This document shows positions 28,721 to 37,423 of a DNA stretch of 64,000 bases, piece by piece. Position numbers and translations under genes: made by a program. The notes beneath the pieces are model-generated. The model had not been told where the DNA came from, did not search any database, and worked only from the letters and a program-made list of their open reading frames with translations. Position 1 is the first letter of the stretch, and the number at the start of each line of letters is the position of its first letter. Source of the stretch: Lactobacillus bombicola (GTDB taxonomy: Bacteria > Bacillota > Bacilli > Lactobacillales > Lactobacillaceae); the NCBI RefSeq assembly GCF_900112665.1, contig NZ_FOMN01000004.1, positions 62,001 through 126,000 on the forward strand, given 5' to 3'.

Positions 28721-30157
28721 TTAAGCTTTATTTTCTTGATGATTGCGAATAGCCGGTAGAATCAGCCCGAGTAAGAACAAGACAATCGGTGTTGCAATGT
28801 TTAGAGTTAAAGTTACTGGATCGGTTGAGTAAACTCCCAACAGACAGCAAGCAAAATTAATAAAGAAAGCCCAAAAACCAGCAGAATATGCTAACCATTG
28901 GTGTTTAGTCATCTGGTAATTACCAGGAGTGTGGAATTTTTTGATTTGCTTACGCAAAGCAATGTAAGCCACAAATACCCACAAATAACGCATTGGCATC
29001 ACAATTGAGTTAAGCTTAATTAATTGTGCCATGACTGCTTGAGCATCAGGTAGCAGAGCCTGGAAGACAATTAAGCCACCAGATAGAATAACAATCATCC
29101 AGATACCATTGATATATGCGCCATGCTTATTAACTTTGAGTAATTTTTTAGGTATGTAGTCCTTTGCTTCTTTACTACCTAAAAGCATTCTCAATGGGGC
29201 ATCAATACTTAATACTAATGTAGAGAATTGACCAATCACATTACACCATGAATAGATGTACATGAATAAGCCACCAACCCCATAATATTCACCTAACTTG
29301 TTGAAGGCCATGTAAGGTCCATTAGAAATGTATTCGTTAAGGTTATTATTAACAACTTTTGGATCAAACATCATTGCTAAAGCAATTGTTCCCAGAATGG
29401 CACAGACCATAACCATTATGGCTAAACCAATCATTGCTTTAGGGAAATTCTTTGAAGGATCTTTTAATTTATTAACGTAAGGTGATATTTTTTCACACCC
29501 ACCTACGGCAAAAACCAAAATAGATAAGGAAGTAAAGTATTTAACGTTAAAGTCAGGGATAAGATTCTTCACATTCCAACTTATGTTCATAAAACCTGCG
29601 TGAGGATTAATTGCTGGTGCGGCAAACATCATCAAAATAAATAAAATAGACATTATAAACATTGACGATCCAGCGATTGTTGACAAAGTCTTAATAACTG
29701 GCACACCGCGGCTGGCTACCCAGCAGAAGAATAAGAAGACAACTAAAGTAGCTAATTGTGTCCAGGCAGTAGGTAAACTATCATACCAATTAGTATTACC
29801 GAAAATGCCCCAAGCCATACTTCTTAAACCACCGGTACCTTTACTTGAGATGTAAACAACATGGACTGCCCAAAAAGTCCACCCGGCATAATAGGCCCAT
29901 TTTGGTCCCATGGTAGCGTTGATCCAAGAAGAAACACCACCTTCGGAATCTTTAAAAACAGATCCTAATTCGCCGACCATTAATGAATATGGAACGAAGA
30001 ATAGTAGGAAAATTAAAATCCAACTAAAAATAACTCTTGTTCCATCAAAGTAGATGAAACCATTAACTACGTTACCAAATCCCCACACGGTCGAAAAGGC
30101 CATGATTGCTAGGGTGGTCCACATCATTTTTTTTGAATTTTTTTCTGATTCAATCAT
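28721..30157 (-). CDS. APC-family amino-acid permease, YjeM-like
   Basis: A 478-residue membrane transporter with about twelve hydrophobic helices, of the amino acid-polyamine-organocation superfamily. The N-terminal AFSTVWGFGNVVNGFIYFDG and VPYSLMVGELGSVFKDSEGG stretches resemble the glutamate/GABA antiporter subgroup and E. coli YjeM, whose substrate is not firmly known. Start ATG 30157 follows TAGGAGC on the minus strand. It stands alone on its strand between surface-protein genes, with its own terminator. I infer uptake or exchange of an amino acid, with the substrate open. Confidence 0.85.
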   Translation of the reverse strand: MIESEKNSKKMMWTTLAIMAFSTVWGFGNVVNGFIYFDGTRVIFSWILIFLLFFVPYSLMVGELGSVFKDSEGGVSSWINATMGPKWAYYAGWTFWAVHVVYISSKGTGGLRSMAWGIFGNTNWYDSLPTAWTQLATLVVFLFFCWVASRGVPVIKTLSTIAGSSMFIMSILFILMMFAAPAINPHAGFMNISWNVKNLIPDFNVKYFTSLSILVFAVGGCEKISPYVNKLKDPSKNFPKAMIGLAIMVMVCAILGTIALAMMFDPKVVNNNLNEYISNGPYMAFNKLGEYYGVGGLFMYIYSWCNVIGQFSTLVLSIDAPLRMLLGSKEAKDYIPKKLLKVNKHGAYINGIWMIVILSGGLIVFQALLPDAQAVMAQLIKLNSIVMPMRYLWVFVAYIALRKQIKKFHTPGNYQMTKHQWLAYSAGFWAFFINFACCLLGVYSTDPVTLTLNIATPIVLFLLGLILPAIRNHQENKA

Positions 30158-30331
30158 AAAATTAATGCTCCTAATGAAAACTATAATAACTAGTTTATTT
30201 TAAACTAGACAAAGAAAAAAATCTATCATTTTATAGCTTAAATAAATAATTAGATAACATAATACACCTATTGCTTATAATTAATAATTATGCAAGAATA
30301 CATATATATAATTTTAGAAGGTAGGTATATA

Positions 30332-31858
30332 ATGAAGAAAAGAATTAAAAGCTTAGCGCTTATTACAAACTTGATTTTAGTTATTGCTTTATTTATTGGA
30401 AGTAATAATTCAGTTGTAAGTGCTAAGACTTATCATAAAGCTGTTACTAAAATTGCTGGTAATGTAAATTATCCGATTTACCATCATGTTTCAAAGAAGG
30501 GACCTACCGGTAAATTTTCTTCTACTAAATATTTTAAATTTGCTCAAATTCAGTCCAAACAGTCAATTTCTACTAAAAAGGGAGAATATTGGAAAATTAT
30601 TGTGGATGGACGACCAGTAGGATGGGTAAAACAAGATTTTTTTGTCCGCAATCAAATATCGGTTGCCAAAAATGTTAGCTTAGTCCAAAATAGTGCCTTT
30701 AATTTTGATCCTAAAGATGCAGTTAATTATGTTACAGATGCTCAAGGAACGGCCATTGATCTTGCTAAAGTAAAAACATCTCATTCTAGTATAAATTCTG
30801 CTTCACCAGGAAAGACGACAGTTGAATACACTTATGGTTCGGCTAAGGCTAGTGTTGATGTTGTAGTTCGCTCTGATAAGAATGAAGGGATTGCTCGGGC
30901 TTCTTTACGTCCAATGAACGGACCTAAAGAAGTTTCGACTTGGAAAGGTAGCTCTCCATCTTCTTCTCGTAATTGGAATGCTGCCCATAATTTTAGATCA
31001 GAGACTAGAGCAAACGCCTTTAGAAATAATGGTTTAACTTTGAAAACAATACTATTTCAACCACGATTTGTCAGCCTTGACTATAATAAGGCCGCAGATA
31101 AGATGGGACAAGTTGGGGTAATTCCAGAAGGAATAACGGTTAAGGACGCTAATTTTACAGTTGCAGTTTTTAATTCTAGCAGTGCTGCTTATGGGCACCT
31201 TGTTTCATATAATTTAAATCAGATAAATAAGTTTAAGGCACAAAATTTACCGCAACTTAAGTGGTCAACTTTTAAGCACTATGCCTCTCATATTAAAGTC
31301 AGTCCATATATTAAGTTGGGTCATGGTCAAGCGATTGGTTCGTCAGAGAATTACATTTATGTAATTGCCAATAATAACAAGTCGAAAAATTCAAATAATT
31401 CGGAAGAAATATTGCAAATTCGCAAGTCTGACATGAAGATTAATCAAATTTGGAGTTTTCGTATTTGGAGCGGTACATCACCTCGTTATATCCATAATGC
31501 GACATTTGCGGATGACAACACGATGTATTGTCTCTTCCATAATGGTGCTAATAATTACTATGAATATTGGAAAGTAACGCGTTCAGGTGATACTTGGACT
31601 CCTATTCAAGTTGGTGCTACTAAAGGTAATTTTATTAGCAATGGCTCGCCCGTCCAAGGCTTTACCTATGATAAAAAGCACCGTCAATTCTTTATTGGTT
31701 TTAATGATTACATTTTTAAAGTTGCAGAAAATGGTACTTATCAAGCAACCCATCATTTACATGTTAAACGTGAAATTGAGGGGTTATCGGCCGATAAGGG
31801 CAAGTTATATGTTGAGTTTGCCCAACGAGGTGAATTAACAGCAGGAAAAATTAATTAA
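30332..31858 (+). CDS. Secreted GW-like/Ig-like/propeller-like surface protein, paralogue B
   Basis: A 508-residue exported protein. Start ATG 30332 follows AGAAGGTAGG; an upstream ATG at 30290 has no binding site. Residues about 1-34 are the signal peptide (ending NSVVSAKT). It lacks the acidic linker of paralogue A and goes straight to the GW-like part (YWKIIVDGRPVGWVKQDFF), then the Ig-like domain and the propeller-like C-terminus. Shared blocks with the protein at 19846 include HIKVSPYI, GHGQA, QIRKSD and REIEG. The Trp in PVGWV is kept here, while A has GYV. A strong terminator follows. Function unknown; cell-wall binding is inferred. Confidence 0.85.
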   Translation: MKKRIKSLALITNLILVIALFIGSNNSVVSAKTYHKAVTKIAGNVNYPIYHHVSKKGPTGKFSSTKYFKFAQIQSKQSISTKKGEYWKIIVDGRPVGWVKQDFFVRNQISVAKNVSLVQNSAFNFDPKDAVNYVTDAQGTAIDLAKVKTSHSSINSASPGKTTVEYTYGSAKASVDVVVRSDKNEGIARASLRPMNGPKEVSTWKGSSPSSSRNWNAAHNFRSETRANAFRNNGLTLKTILFQPRFVSLDYNKAADKMGQVGVIPEGITVKDANFTVAVFNSSSAAYGHLVSYNLNQINKFKAQNLPQLKWSTFKHYASHIKVSPYIKLGHGQAIGSSENYIYVIANNNKSKNSNNSEEILQIRKSDMKINQIWSFRIWSGTSPRYIHNATFADDNTMYCLFHNGANNYYEYWKVTRSGDTWTPIQVGATKGNFISNGSPVQGFTYDKKHRQFFIGFNDYIFKVAENGTYQATHHLHVKREIEGLSADKGKLYVEFAQRGELTAGKIN

Positions 31859-31863
31859 GTTTA

Positions 31864-31900
31864 AAAGCAGGCTCATTGGTGTGAGCCTTTTTTTTTTTTC
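31864..31900 (+). terminator. Intrinsic terminator after paralogue B
   Basis: AGGCTCA (31869-31875) pairs with TGAGCCT (31882-31888), then a run of about 13 T. Confidence 0.92.
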
Positions 31901-31940
31901 AAAATATAAGTCTACGGCATCTTTGATAAAAATAAATAAT

Positions 31941-31976
31941 AAAAAAGCTAAGTAGGTATTACTACTTAGCTTTTTA
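31941..31976 (-). terminator. Terminator of tRNA-Arg
   Basis: AAAAAGCTAAGTAG and CTACTTAGCTTTTT form a strong symmetrical stem directly after the 3' end of the minus-strand tRNA. The A run at 31941 gives the T run on that strand. Confidence 0.85.
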
Positions 31977-31982
31977 TCTTAA

Positions 31983-32054
31983 TGGGTCCCCTGAGAGTCG
32001 AACTCAGATTTTAAGAACCGGAATCTTACGTGCGATCCATTACACTAAGGACCC
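31983..32054 (-). tRNA. tRNA-Arg (anticodon CCG)
   Basis: On the minus strand the acceptor stem GGGTCCT/GGGACCC (one T-G pair), the D arm GTGT...GCAC, the anticodon stem TAAGA/TCTTA with loop TTCCGGT, and the T arm CTGAG-TTCGACT-CTCAG all fold. The loop gives anticodon CCG, which reads the arginine codon CGG. The discriminator is A, and CCA is not encoded, so it must be added after transcription. A TATAAT -10 lies upstream at 32076-32071 (minus). Confidence 0.95.
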
Positions 32055-32103
32055 AAACAATACTTTAGCTATTATAGCAGAAAAAGAAGTAAAAATGAAA
32101 TCT

Positions 32104-32121
32104 TTTTTTAGCGCTAAAAAA
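32104..32121. repeat. Perfect 18-bp palindrome
   Basis: TTTTTTAGCGCTAAAAAA reads the same on both strands. It lies upstream of both the tRNA-Arg promoter and the cggR promoter. It could be an operator or a bidirectional hairpin; no transcript is known to end here. Confidence 0.6.
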
Positions 32122-32182
32122 GAAAGTTGTAGTATGATTAAGTTAAAGAAGAACTTGGCTATCTTGCATAACTTTGTTTTTC

Positions 32183-32211
32183 TTGAATTATTTAAAATTG
32201 GTTGTTATACT
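32183..32211 (+). promoter_or_regulatory. Promoter of the cggR-gap-pgk-tpiA operon
   Basis: TTGAAT (32183-32188), a 17-base spacer and TATACT (32206-32211). The leader to cggR would be about 125 bases and contains the CggR operator. Confidence 0.8.
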
Positions 32212-32282
32212 ATAGGTGTCGATTGAGAAATGGGAGATTTAATATCTATTAGTCTACGTTTCTCTTATATTTTTAGGCAAAG

Positions 32283-32320
32283 CGGGACAAAAAATGACAA
32301 CTAATGGGTCAATTTGCGTC
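32283..32320 (+). promoter_or_regulatory. CggR operator
   Basis: CGGGAC-N6-TGAC-N6-TGGGTC-N6-CGTC closely follows the B. subtilis CggR operator plan of two CGGGAC-N6-TGTC half sites. It lies downstream of the promoter and upstream of cggR, so the repressor would block elongating polymerase, as known for that system. Confidence 0.82.
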
Positions 32321-32341
32321 CCAAGATAAGGAGAGAAGTTG

Positions 32342-33373
32342 ATGTACGCGGAATTTCCAGTGCTTGAAGCTCTCGTTCCTGACATACTAAAAGTTTTTCG
32401 GCAAAGATATCTTGTTCTTGAACAGATATCGCTGAATGCGCCCGTTGGTCGCAGAAGTGTGGCTCAGGCATTGGGTCTTTCTGAAAGAAACGTGCGAACG
32501 GAAACAGAGAATCTTCGCAATCTCGGTTTAATCGAAATTAAGAATTTTGGCATGTTTATGACAGAGAAGGGCGAGAAGATGTTGCAAGATGCAGCACCAT
32601 TGATTGACCGTTTGTTTAATGCTCGCAAAACCGAAATTGATTTGGCACGTAAACTGGGCATTGAACGAACAATCATTGTACCAGGTGATAGTGATTTACA
32701 AGAACTAGTTTTTGAAAGAATGGGTGAAGAGCTCAGTGCAGCGCTTGACTTGCTTTTACCACTAGGTCATTCGATTATCACCGTACTTGGTGGGGCAGCA
32801 CTTGCTAAATCTGCTAAAAATTTGTCTAAAAGTTTAGGGAAAAATCGGCAATTAGAGTTTGTTCCTGGACGTGGTGCCTTGGGCGAAAATGTTGCTATTC
32901 AAAGCAATACAATTGTTCAAGAAATGGCTGTAGCAACTGGCGGCAAATACAAGACATTGTATTTGCCCGAGCAAGTTTCAACTGCAGCTTATAAATCACT
33001 AATTCGTGAATCTACCGTGGCTGATGTTTTAGAAGACATTTCTAAAACAGATGTTTTAATTCACGGCATTGGACTTGCTCATGATATGGCTCGACGCAGA
33101 GGTTATGACGCAATGCGGCTATCTGAATTGCGTGAAAAAAGAGTCGTTACCGAATGTTTTGGGTGTTTCTTCGATAACAAAGGTAAGATTGTCGACCGCG
33201 TGCAACAGGTTGGCTTGCAGTTCGAGAATCTAAATAAAATACCCCACATATTTGCTTTTGCTTGCGGTAGCCATAAGGCTAAAGCAATCAATGCTTATAT
33301 GCCTAATGCACCTCATCAAACCTGGCTAATAACTGATGAAGGTGCCTCAAATAAGATTTTAAAGGAGAAATAA
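32342..33373 (+). CDS. cggR: Central glycolytic genes regulator (SorC/DeoR family)
   Basis: A 343-residue repressor of the glycolytic operon, released by fructose-1,6-bisphosphate in B. subtilis. The N-terminal winged helix-turn-helix (RRSVAQALGLSERNVRTETENL) is followed by the SorC-type sugar-phosphate-binding domain. The start is ATG 32342 after AAGGAGAG; the preceding in-frame TTG gives only one extra residue. It is the first gene of cggR-gap-pgk-tpiA and should regulate its own operon through the operator at 32283-32320. Confidence 0.95.
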   Translation: MYAEFPVLEALVPDILKVFRQRYLVLEQISLNAPVGRRSVAQALGLSERNVRTETENLRNLGLIEIKNFGMFMTEKGEKMLQDAAPLIDRLFNARKTEIDLARKLGIERTIIVPGDSDLQELVFERMGEELSAALDLLLPLGHSIITVLGGAALAKSAKNLSKSLGKNRQLEFVPGRGALGENVAIQSNTIVQEMAVATGGKYKTLYLPEQVSTAAYKSLIRESTVADVLEDISKTDVLIHGIGLAHDMARRRGYDAMRLSELREKRVVTECFGCFFDNKGKIVDRVQQVGLQFENLNKIPHIFAFACGSHKAKAINAYMPNAPHQTWLITDEGASNKILKEK

Positions 33374-33435
33374 TTCTCGTTTAAAATAAAAGATGTATGT
33401 AGTTCTTACATAGTTCCTAAGGAGGACTTTAGAAT

Positions 33436-34452
33436 ATGACAGTTAAAATTGGTATTAACGGCTTTGGCCGTATTGGTCGTTTAGCATTTCGTCGCATTAT
33501 GGATTTAGGCGAAAAGTCAAAGGATATTGAAGTTGTTGCTATTAACGACTTGACTACTCCAGCACTTTTGGCTCACTTATTGAAGTATGACTCAACTCAT
33601 GGTACTTTCAACCACGAAGTTTCAGCTACTGAAGATTCAATCGTTGTTGATGGTAAAAACTACCGTGTATACGCTGAGCCACAAGCTCAAAACATTCCAT
33701 GGGTTAAGAACGATGGTGTTGACTTCGTTCTTGAATGTACTGGTTTCTACACCAGCAAGGCTAAGTCACAAGCTCACCTTGATGCTGGTGCCAAGAGAGT
33801 CTTGATTTCAGCTCCTGCTGGCAACGACTTGAAGACTATTGTTTACGCAGTAAACGATGACACTTTAGATGCTAGCGACACTATTGTTTCAGCTGGTTCA
33901 TGTACTACTAACTCATTAGCACCAATGGTTGATGCATTGCAAAAAGAATTTGGTGTTAAAGTAGCTACTATGACTACTATCCACGCTTACACTTCAACTC
34001 AAATGCTTTTGGATGGACCTGTTCGTGGTGGTAACAAGCGTGCTGCCCGTGCTGCTGCTGTTAACATTATTCCTCATTCAACTGGTGCTGCTAAGGCTAT
34101 TGGTCTTGTTGTTCCAGAATTGAACGGCAAAGTTAACGGTCACGCACAACGTGTTCCAGTTACTGACGGTTCATTAACTGAATTAGTTTCAATTCTTGAC
34201 AAGAATGTAACTGCTGATGAAGTTAACTCAGCAATGAAGAAATACGAAAGTGACTCATTTGCTTACAACGATGATGAAGTTGTTTCAAGTGATATCGTTG
34301 GTATGACTGCTGGTTCAATCTTTGACCCAACTCAAACTATGGTAACCACTGCTGGTGACAACCAATTAGTTAAGACTGTTGCTTGGTACGACAATGAATA
34401 CTCATTCACTTGCCAAATGGTTCGTACTTTGTTGAAATTTGCTACTCTTTAA
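33436..34452 (+). CDS. gap: Glyceraldehyde-3-phosphate dehydrogenase
   Basis: The glycolytic NAD enzyme that makes 1,3-bisphosphoglycerate. The 338-residue protein has the NAD loop [10 protein letters not shown] (7-16) and the catalytic cysteine in [13 protein letters not shown] (about 153-165). Codon use is biased toward a small set (GCT, GAC, AAC), as in very highly expressed genes. A GC-rich terminator follows at 34480, so gap is probably made in excess of pgk and tpiA. Confidence 0.99.
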   Translation: MTVKIGINGFGRIGRLAFRRIMDLGEKSKDIEVVAINDLTTPALLAHLLKYDSTHGTFNHEVSATEDSIVVDGKNYRVYAEPQAQNIPWVKNDGVDFVLECTGFYTSKAKSQAHLDAGAKRVLISAPAGNDLKTIVYAVNDDTLDASDTIVSAGSCTTNSLAPMVDALQKEFGVKVATMTTIHAYTSTQMLLDGPVRGGNKRAARAAAVNIIPHSTGAAKAIGLVVPELNGKVNGHAQRVPVTDGSLTELVSILDKNVTADEVNSAMKKYESDSFAYNDDEVVSSDIVGMTAGSIFDPTQTMVTTAGDNQLVKTVAWYDNEYSFTCQMVRTLLKFATL

Positions 34453-34479
34453 TTTTTAAATTAATTAAGTAGTAAAAGA

Positions 34480-34515
34480 GAAGGCGGAGGGAAATTCTTC
34501 CTTCCGTCTTTTTTC
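34480..34515 (+). terminator. Terminator after gap
   Basis: AAGGCGGAGGGA (34481-34492) pairs over 12 bases with TCCTTCCGTCTT (34499-34510) (two G-T pairs), then TTTT. Partial read-through would explain coupled but lower pgk-tpiA expression. Confidence 0.85.
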
Positions 34516-34551
34516 TTATCATTAAAATAATTAAGTTATCGGAGGATATAG

Positions 34552-35763
34552 ATGGCTAAATTAATTGTTTCAGACCTTGATGTAAAAGATAAAAAGGTTT
34601 TAGTTCGTGTTGATTTCAATGTGCCAATTAAAGACGGTGTGATTGGTGATGACAACCGTATTGTTGCCGCCCTTCCTACCATCAATTATATTATTGATAA
34701 TGGTGGTAAGGCTATCTTACTTAGTCACTTAGGCCGAGTAAAGACTGCTGATGATAAAAAAGAATTGTCACTTAAGCCAATTGCTGAACGTTTAAGTGAA
34801 TTATTGAAGAAGCCAGTAACCTTTGTACCTGAAAATGAAGGTCAAGAAGTTGAAAATGCAATTAACAATATGCAAGATGGCGATGTTGTAGTTCTTGAAA
34901 ATACACGTTTCCAAGACATTGATAACGACTTTGGCAAGCGTGAAAGTAAGAATGATCCCGCTCTTGGTGAATATTGGGCATCTCTTGGCGACATGTACGT
35001 AAACGATGCTTTTGGTACTGCGCACAGAAGCCATGCTTCAAACGTTGGTATTGCCGAAGCTATGAAGAAAGCTGGCAAGCCTGCAGCAGCTGGTTACTTA
35101 ATGGAAAAAGAAATTAAATTCTTAGGTGATGCCGTAGCTAATCCGGTTCACCCATTTGTAACTATCTTAGGTGGAGCTAAAGTTTCTGACAAGATTGATG
35201 TTATTACCAATTTAATTCCAAAGTCAGACCACATTTTAATTGGTGGTGGGATGGCTTATACCTTCTTAGCAGCTCAAGGTCATAACATTGGTAAGTCATT
35301 ATTTGAGCCAGATAAGGTTGACTTGGCTAAGCAATTGCTAAACGATGCTGATGGTAAGATTGTATTACCAGTTGATAACTTAGCTGCAACTGAATTTTCA
35401 AATGATGCTGCTCGTGAAGTTGTTGGTGATGATATTCCTGACAACATGATGGGACTTGATATTGGTCCTAAGAGTGTTGAGAAGTTCAAAGACATCTTAA
35501 AAGATGCTAAAACAGTTGTTTGGAATGGACCAATGGGTGCCTTTGAAATGCCAAACTTTGCTGAAGGTACTTTAGAAGTTGGTAAGTCATTAGCAGAATT
35601 AACTGATGCCACTACGATTATTGGTGGTGGTGACTCAACTGCAGCTGCTAAACAATTAGGTATTGCTCCTAAGATTACCCACATTTCAACCGGTGGTGGA
35701 GCCTCACTTGAATACCTTGAAGGTAAGGAATTACCTGGAATTGTCTGCATTTCAGATAAATAG
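34552..35763 (+). CDS. pgk: Phosphoglycerate kinase
   Basis: Makes ATP and 3-phosphoglycerate from 1,3-bisphosphoglycerate. The 403-residue length is standard. The N-terminal substrate site is [24 protein letters not shown] is near residue 60, and the nucleotide-binding [13 protein letters not shown] is near residues 360-372. Start ATG follows CGGAGG. It lies between gap and tpiA. Confidence 0.99.
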   Translation: MAKLIVSDLDVKDKKVLVRVDFNVPIKDGVIGDDNRIVAALPTINYIIDNGGKAILLSHLGRVKTADDKKELSLKPIAERLSELLKKPVTFVPENEGQEVENAINNMQDGDVVVLENTRFQDIDNDFGKRESKNDPALGEYWASLGDMYVNDAFGTAHRSHASNVGIAEAMKKAGKPAAAGYLMEKEIKFLGDAVANPVHPFVTILGGAKVSDKIDVITNLIPKSDHILIGGGMAYTFLAAQGHNIGKSLFEPDKVDLAKQLLNDADGKIVLPVDNLAATEFSNDAAREVVGDDIPDNMMGLDIGPKSVEKFKDILKDAKTVVWNGPMGAFEMPNFAEGTLEVGKSLAELTDATTIIGGGDSTAAAKQLGIAPKITHISTGGGASLEYLEGKELPGIVCISDK

Positions 35764-35785
35764 TTCTTAGAAAGGAATTTAAGAT

Positions 35786-36541
35786 ATGCGTACACCAATT
35801 ATTGCTGGTAACTGGAAGTTGAATATGAATCCTGAACAAGCTGTTGCATTTGCGACTGCTGTTAAGGATAAGTTACCCCAAGCAAGTAAAGTTGAATCCT
35901 TAATCTGTGCTCCAGCTGTAGACCTTGATGCTTTACAAAAAGCAGCCCAAGGTTCTGATTTACAGATTGGTGCAGAAAATGCCTACTTTGAAAATGAAGG
36001 TGCTTTTACGGGTGAAACTTCACCTAAAGTACTCAAAGAAATGGGTATTAACTACTGCATTATTGGGCATTCAGAACGTCGGGATTATTTCCACGAAACT
36101 GATGAAGATATTAACAAGAAGGCCAAAGCATTATTTGCCAATAACATTACCCCAATTCTTTGTTGTGGTGAATCACTTGAAAAGCGTGAAGCTAATCAGC
36201 AAGAAGAATGGGTTGTTGGTCAAATTAAGGCTGCCTTAAATGGTTTGACTGCAGACCAAGTTTCAAGCTTGGTAATTGCTTATGAGCCAATTTGGGCTAT
36301 TGGTACTGGTAAAACTGCAACATCAGATCAAGCTGAAGAAATGTGTAAAACCATTCGCGATACAGTTAGAGATCTATATGATAATGAAACTGCTGAAAAT
36401 GTTCGCATTCAATATGGTGGTTCAGTTAATCCTGCTAACGTTAAGGAATTAATGGCTAAACCAAATATTGATGGTGGTTTAGTTGGCGGAGCCAGCTTAA
36501 AATCAGATTCATACTTAGACTTAGTTAATTACCAAGACTAA
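35786..36541 (+). CDS. tpiA: Triosephosphate isomerase
   Basis: Interconverts dihydroxyacetone phosphate and glyceraldehyde-3-phosphate. The 251-residue protein has the lysine in GNWKLN (7-12), the catalytic histidine in [10 protein letters not shown] (about 95) and the glutamate in [14 protein letters not shown] (about 168). It is 22 bases after pgk, the last gene of the operon; no eno or pgm follows, unlike B. subtilis. Confidence 0.99.
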   Translation: MRTPIIAGNWKLNMNPEQAVAFATAVKDKLPQASKVESLICAPAVDLDALQKAAQGSDLQIGAENAYFENEGAFTGETSPKVLKEMGINYCIIGHSERRDYFHETDEDINKKAKALFANNITPILCCGESLEKREANQQEEWVVGQIKAALNGLTADQVSSLVIAYEPIWAIGTGKTATSDQAEEMCKTIRDTVRDLYDNETAENVRIQYGGSVNPANVKELMAKPNIDGGLVGGASLKSDSYLDLVNYQD

Positions 36542-36553
36542 GTTATAAAATCT

Positions 36554-36592
36554 AAAAAACAGCTATTGCATAGTGTAATAGCTGTTTTTTTA
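36554..36592 (+). terminator. Terminator of the cggR-gap-pgk-tpiA operon
   Basis: AAAAAACAGCTATT and AATAGCTGTTTTTTT form a long stem with a short loop and T run. Confidence 0.92.
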
Positions 36593-36867
36593 TTGAAATA
36601 CTGGGTAATAATAAAGTAATTAGTATAGATAGTAAAGTATATTTTTACTTCCTTTTTTTAATTTTTTTATAAAGTTGCTGCTTGCAAGGTGCAACCAAGG
36701 CCTCAATAATGATAAATTTCTTTTTAATAAAATACTATATTAACAGGCTTTAATTAAGTAGCCATAATTATGGTGGCACCACATGGTCCAAATGTTTGGT
36801 AATAATGTGATTATATGATTAAATTAAATAATAAAAAAATAAAAATTAATAAAAGTAAGGTTTGAAA
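36593..36867. other. Intergenic stretch with small palindromes
   Basis: It contains the perfect palindrome CCATAATTATGG (36762-36773), then GGTGGCACCAC and the inverted repeat CCAAATGTTTGG (36788-36799). No open frame is visible. The GGTGGCACC resembles a T-box core, but the rest of such a leader is not recognisable. Confidence 0.4.
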
Positions 36868-37179
36868 ATGAAAAAAATATTTTTTTCAATGATTGCTACT
36901 TTAGCTGTTTTATTGACTTTTCCATTTTTAATTCATAATAAATATACTGATTATTTTAACCCTTTACTAAAAACGGAAATTTCTTATGCTCAGGTGCCTA
37001 AAAACACACAAAAATATTATAATGTTCAAGCTGTTAATAAATTAGGCAAGAAGTTACCTTACAAATTAAACTTTGTTGGTGGCTATGATGCCTCAAAAGA
37101 GTACATTGCGATTCAACATAAAGGGCAGTATGTCAAACTAGTTGACTATATTGCAGGAAAACAAATGCCTATGGAATGA
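36868..37179 (+). CDS. Small exported protein, probably YxeA/DUF1093-like
   Basis: A 103-residue protein. ATG 36868 is preferred because AAGG lies 7 bases upstream; an in-frame TTG at 36862 overlaps that spacing. One N-terminal hydrophobic helix (about 3-24) acts as a signal peptide or anchor. The rest is a small domain with YYNVQAVNKLGKKLPYKLNF and EYIAIQHKGQYVKLVDYI, which resembles the YxeA (DUF1093) family of small secreted beta-barrel-like proteins. No function is established for the family. Confidence 0.7.
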   Translation: MKKIFFSMIATLAVLLTFPFLIHNKYTDYFNPLLKTEISYAQVPKNTQKYYNVQAVNKLGKKLPYKLNFVGGYDASKEYIAIQHKGQYVKLVDYIAGKQMPME

Positions 37180-37360
37180 ATAACTAAAGATACTATAGTG
37201 AATATTGTCTTTAATAGGTCCAAGAAGTAAAAGGGCGTACTATGACTGTTATTAAGCAAATTAGGTTATGAATGCCAGTAATTTTATTGTATCTTTTTGA
37301 TTACTAATATGACCGTTTGTTTACTATAACCTTACATCTAAATTTTGTGGTCCAATTAGC

Positions 37361-37388
37361 TTGTATCGCAAATTACCTGTGGTATAAT
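37361..37388 (+). promoter_or_regulatory. Promoter of the 218-residue secreted protein
   Basis: TTGTAT (37361-37366), a 16-base spacer and TATAAT (37383-37388), 36 bases before the start codon. Confidence 0.75.
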
Positions 37389-37423
37389 CCTAAGAATAAT
37401 AAAAGTTTATTAGGAGATAAAAA

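Noticed and set aside
19846..31858. Genomic island of phage or transposon origin
   Set aside because: No integrase, transposase, inverted terminal repeats or duplicated tRNA end; base composition looks similar to the rest.
35280..35798. 172-codon minus-strand frame over pgk and the start of tpiA
   Set aside because: Antisense to two intact, highly expressed glycolytic genes; no ribosome binding site and no recognisable protein.
36755..36800. T-box riboswitch suggested by GGTGGCACC
   Set aside because: Only the core heptamer matches. No specifier stem, AGTA-GAA arm or terminator/antiterminator pair is visible, and the next gene is not linked to amino acids.
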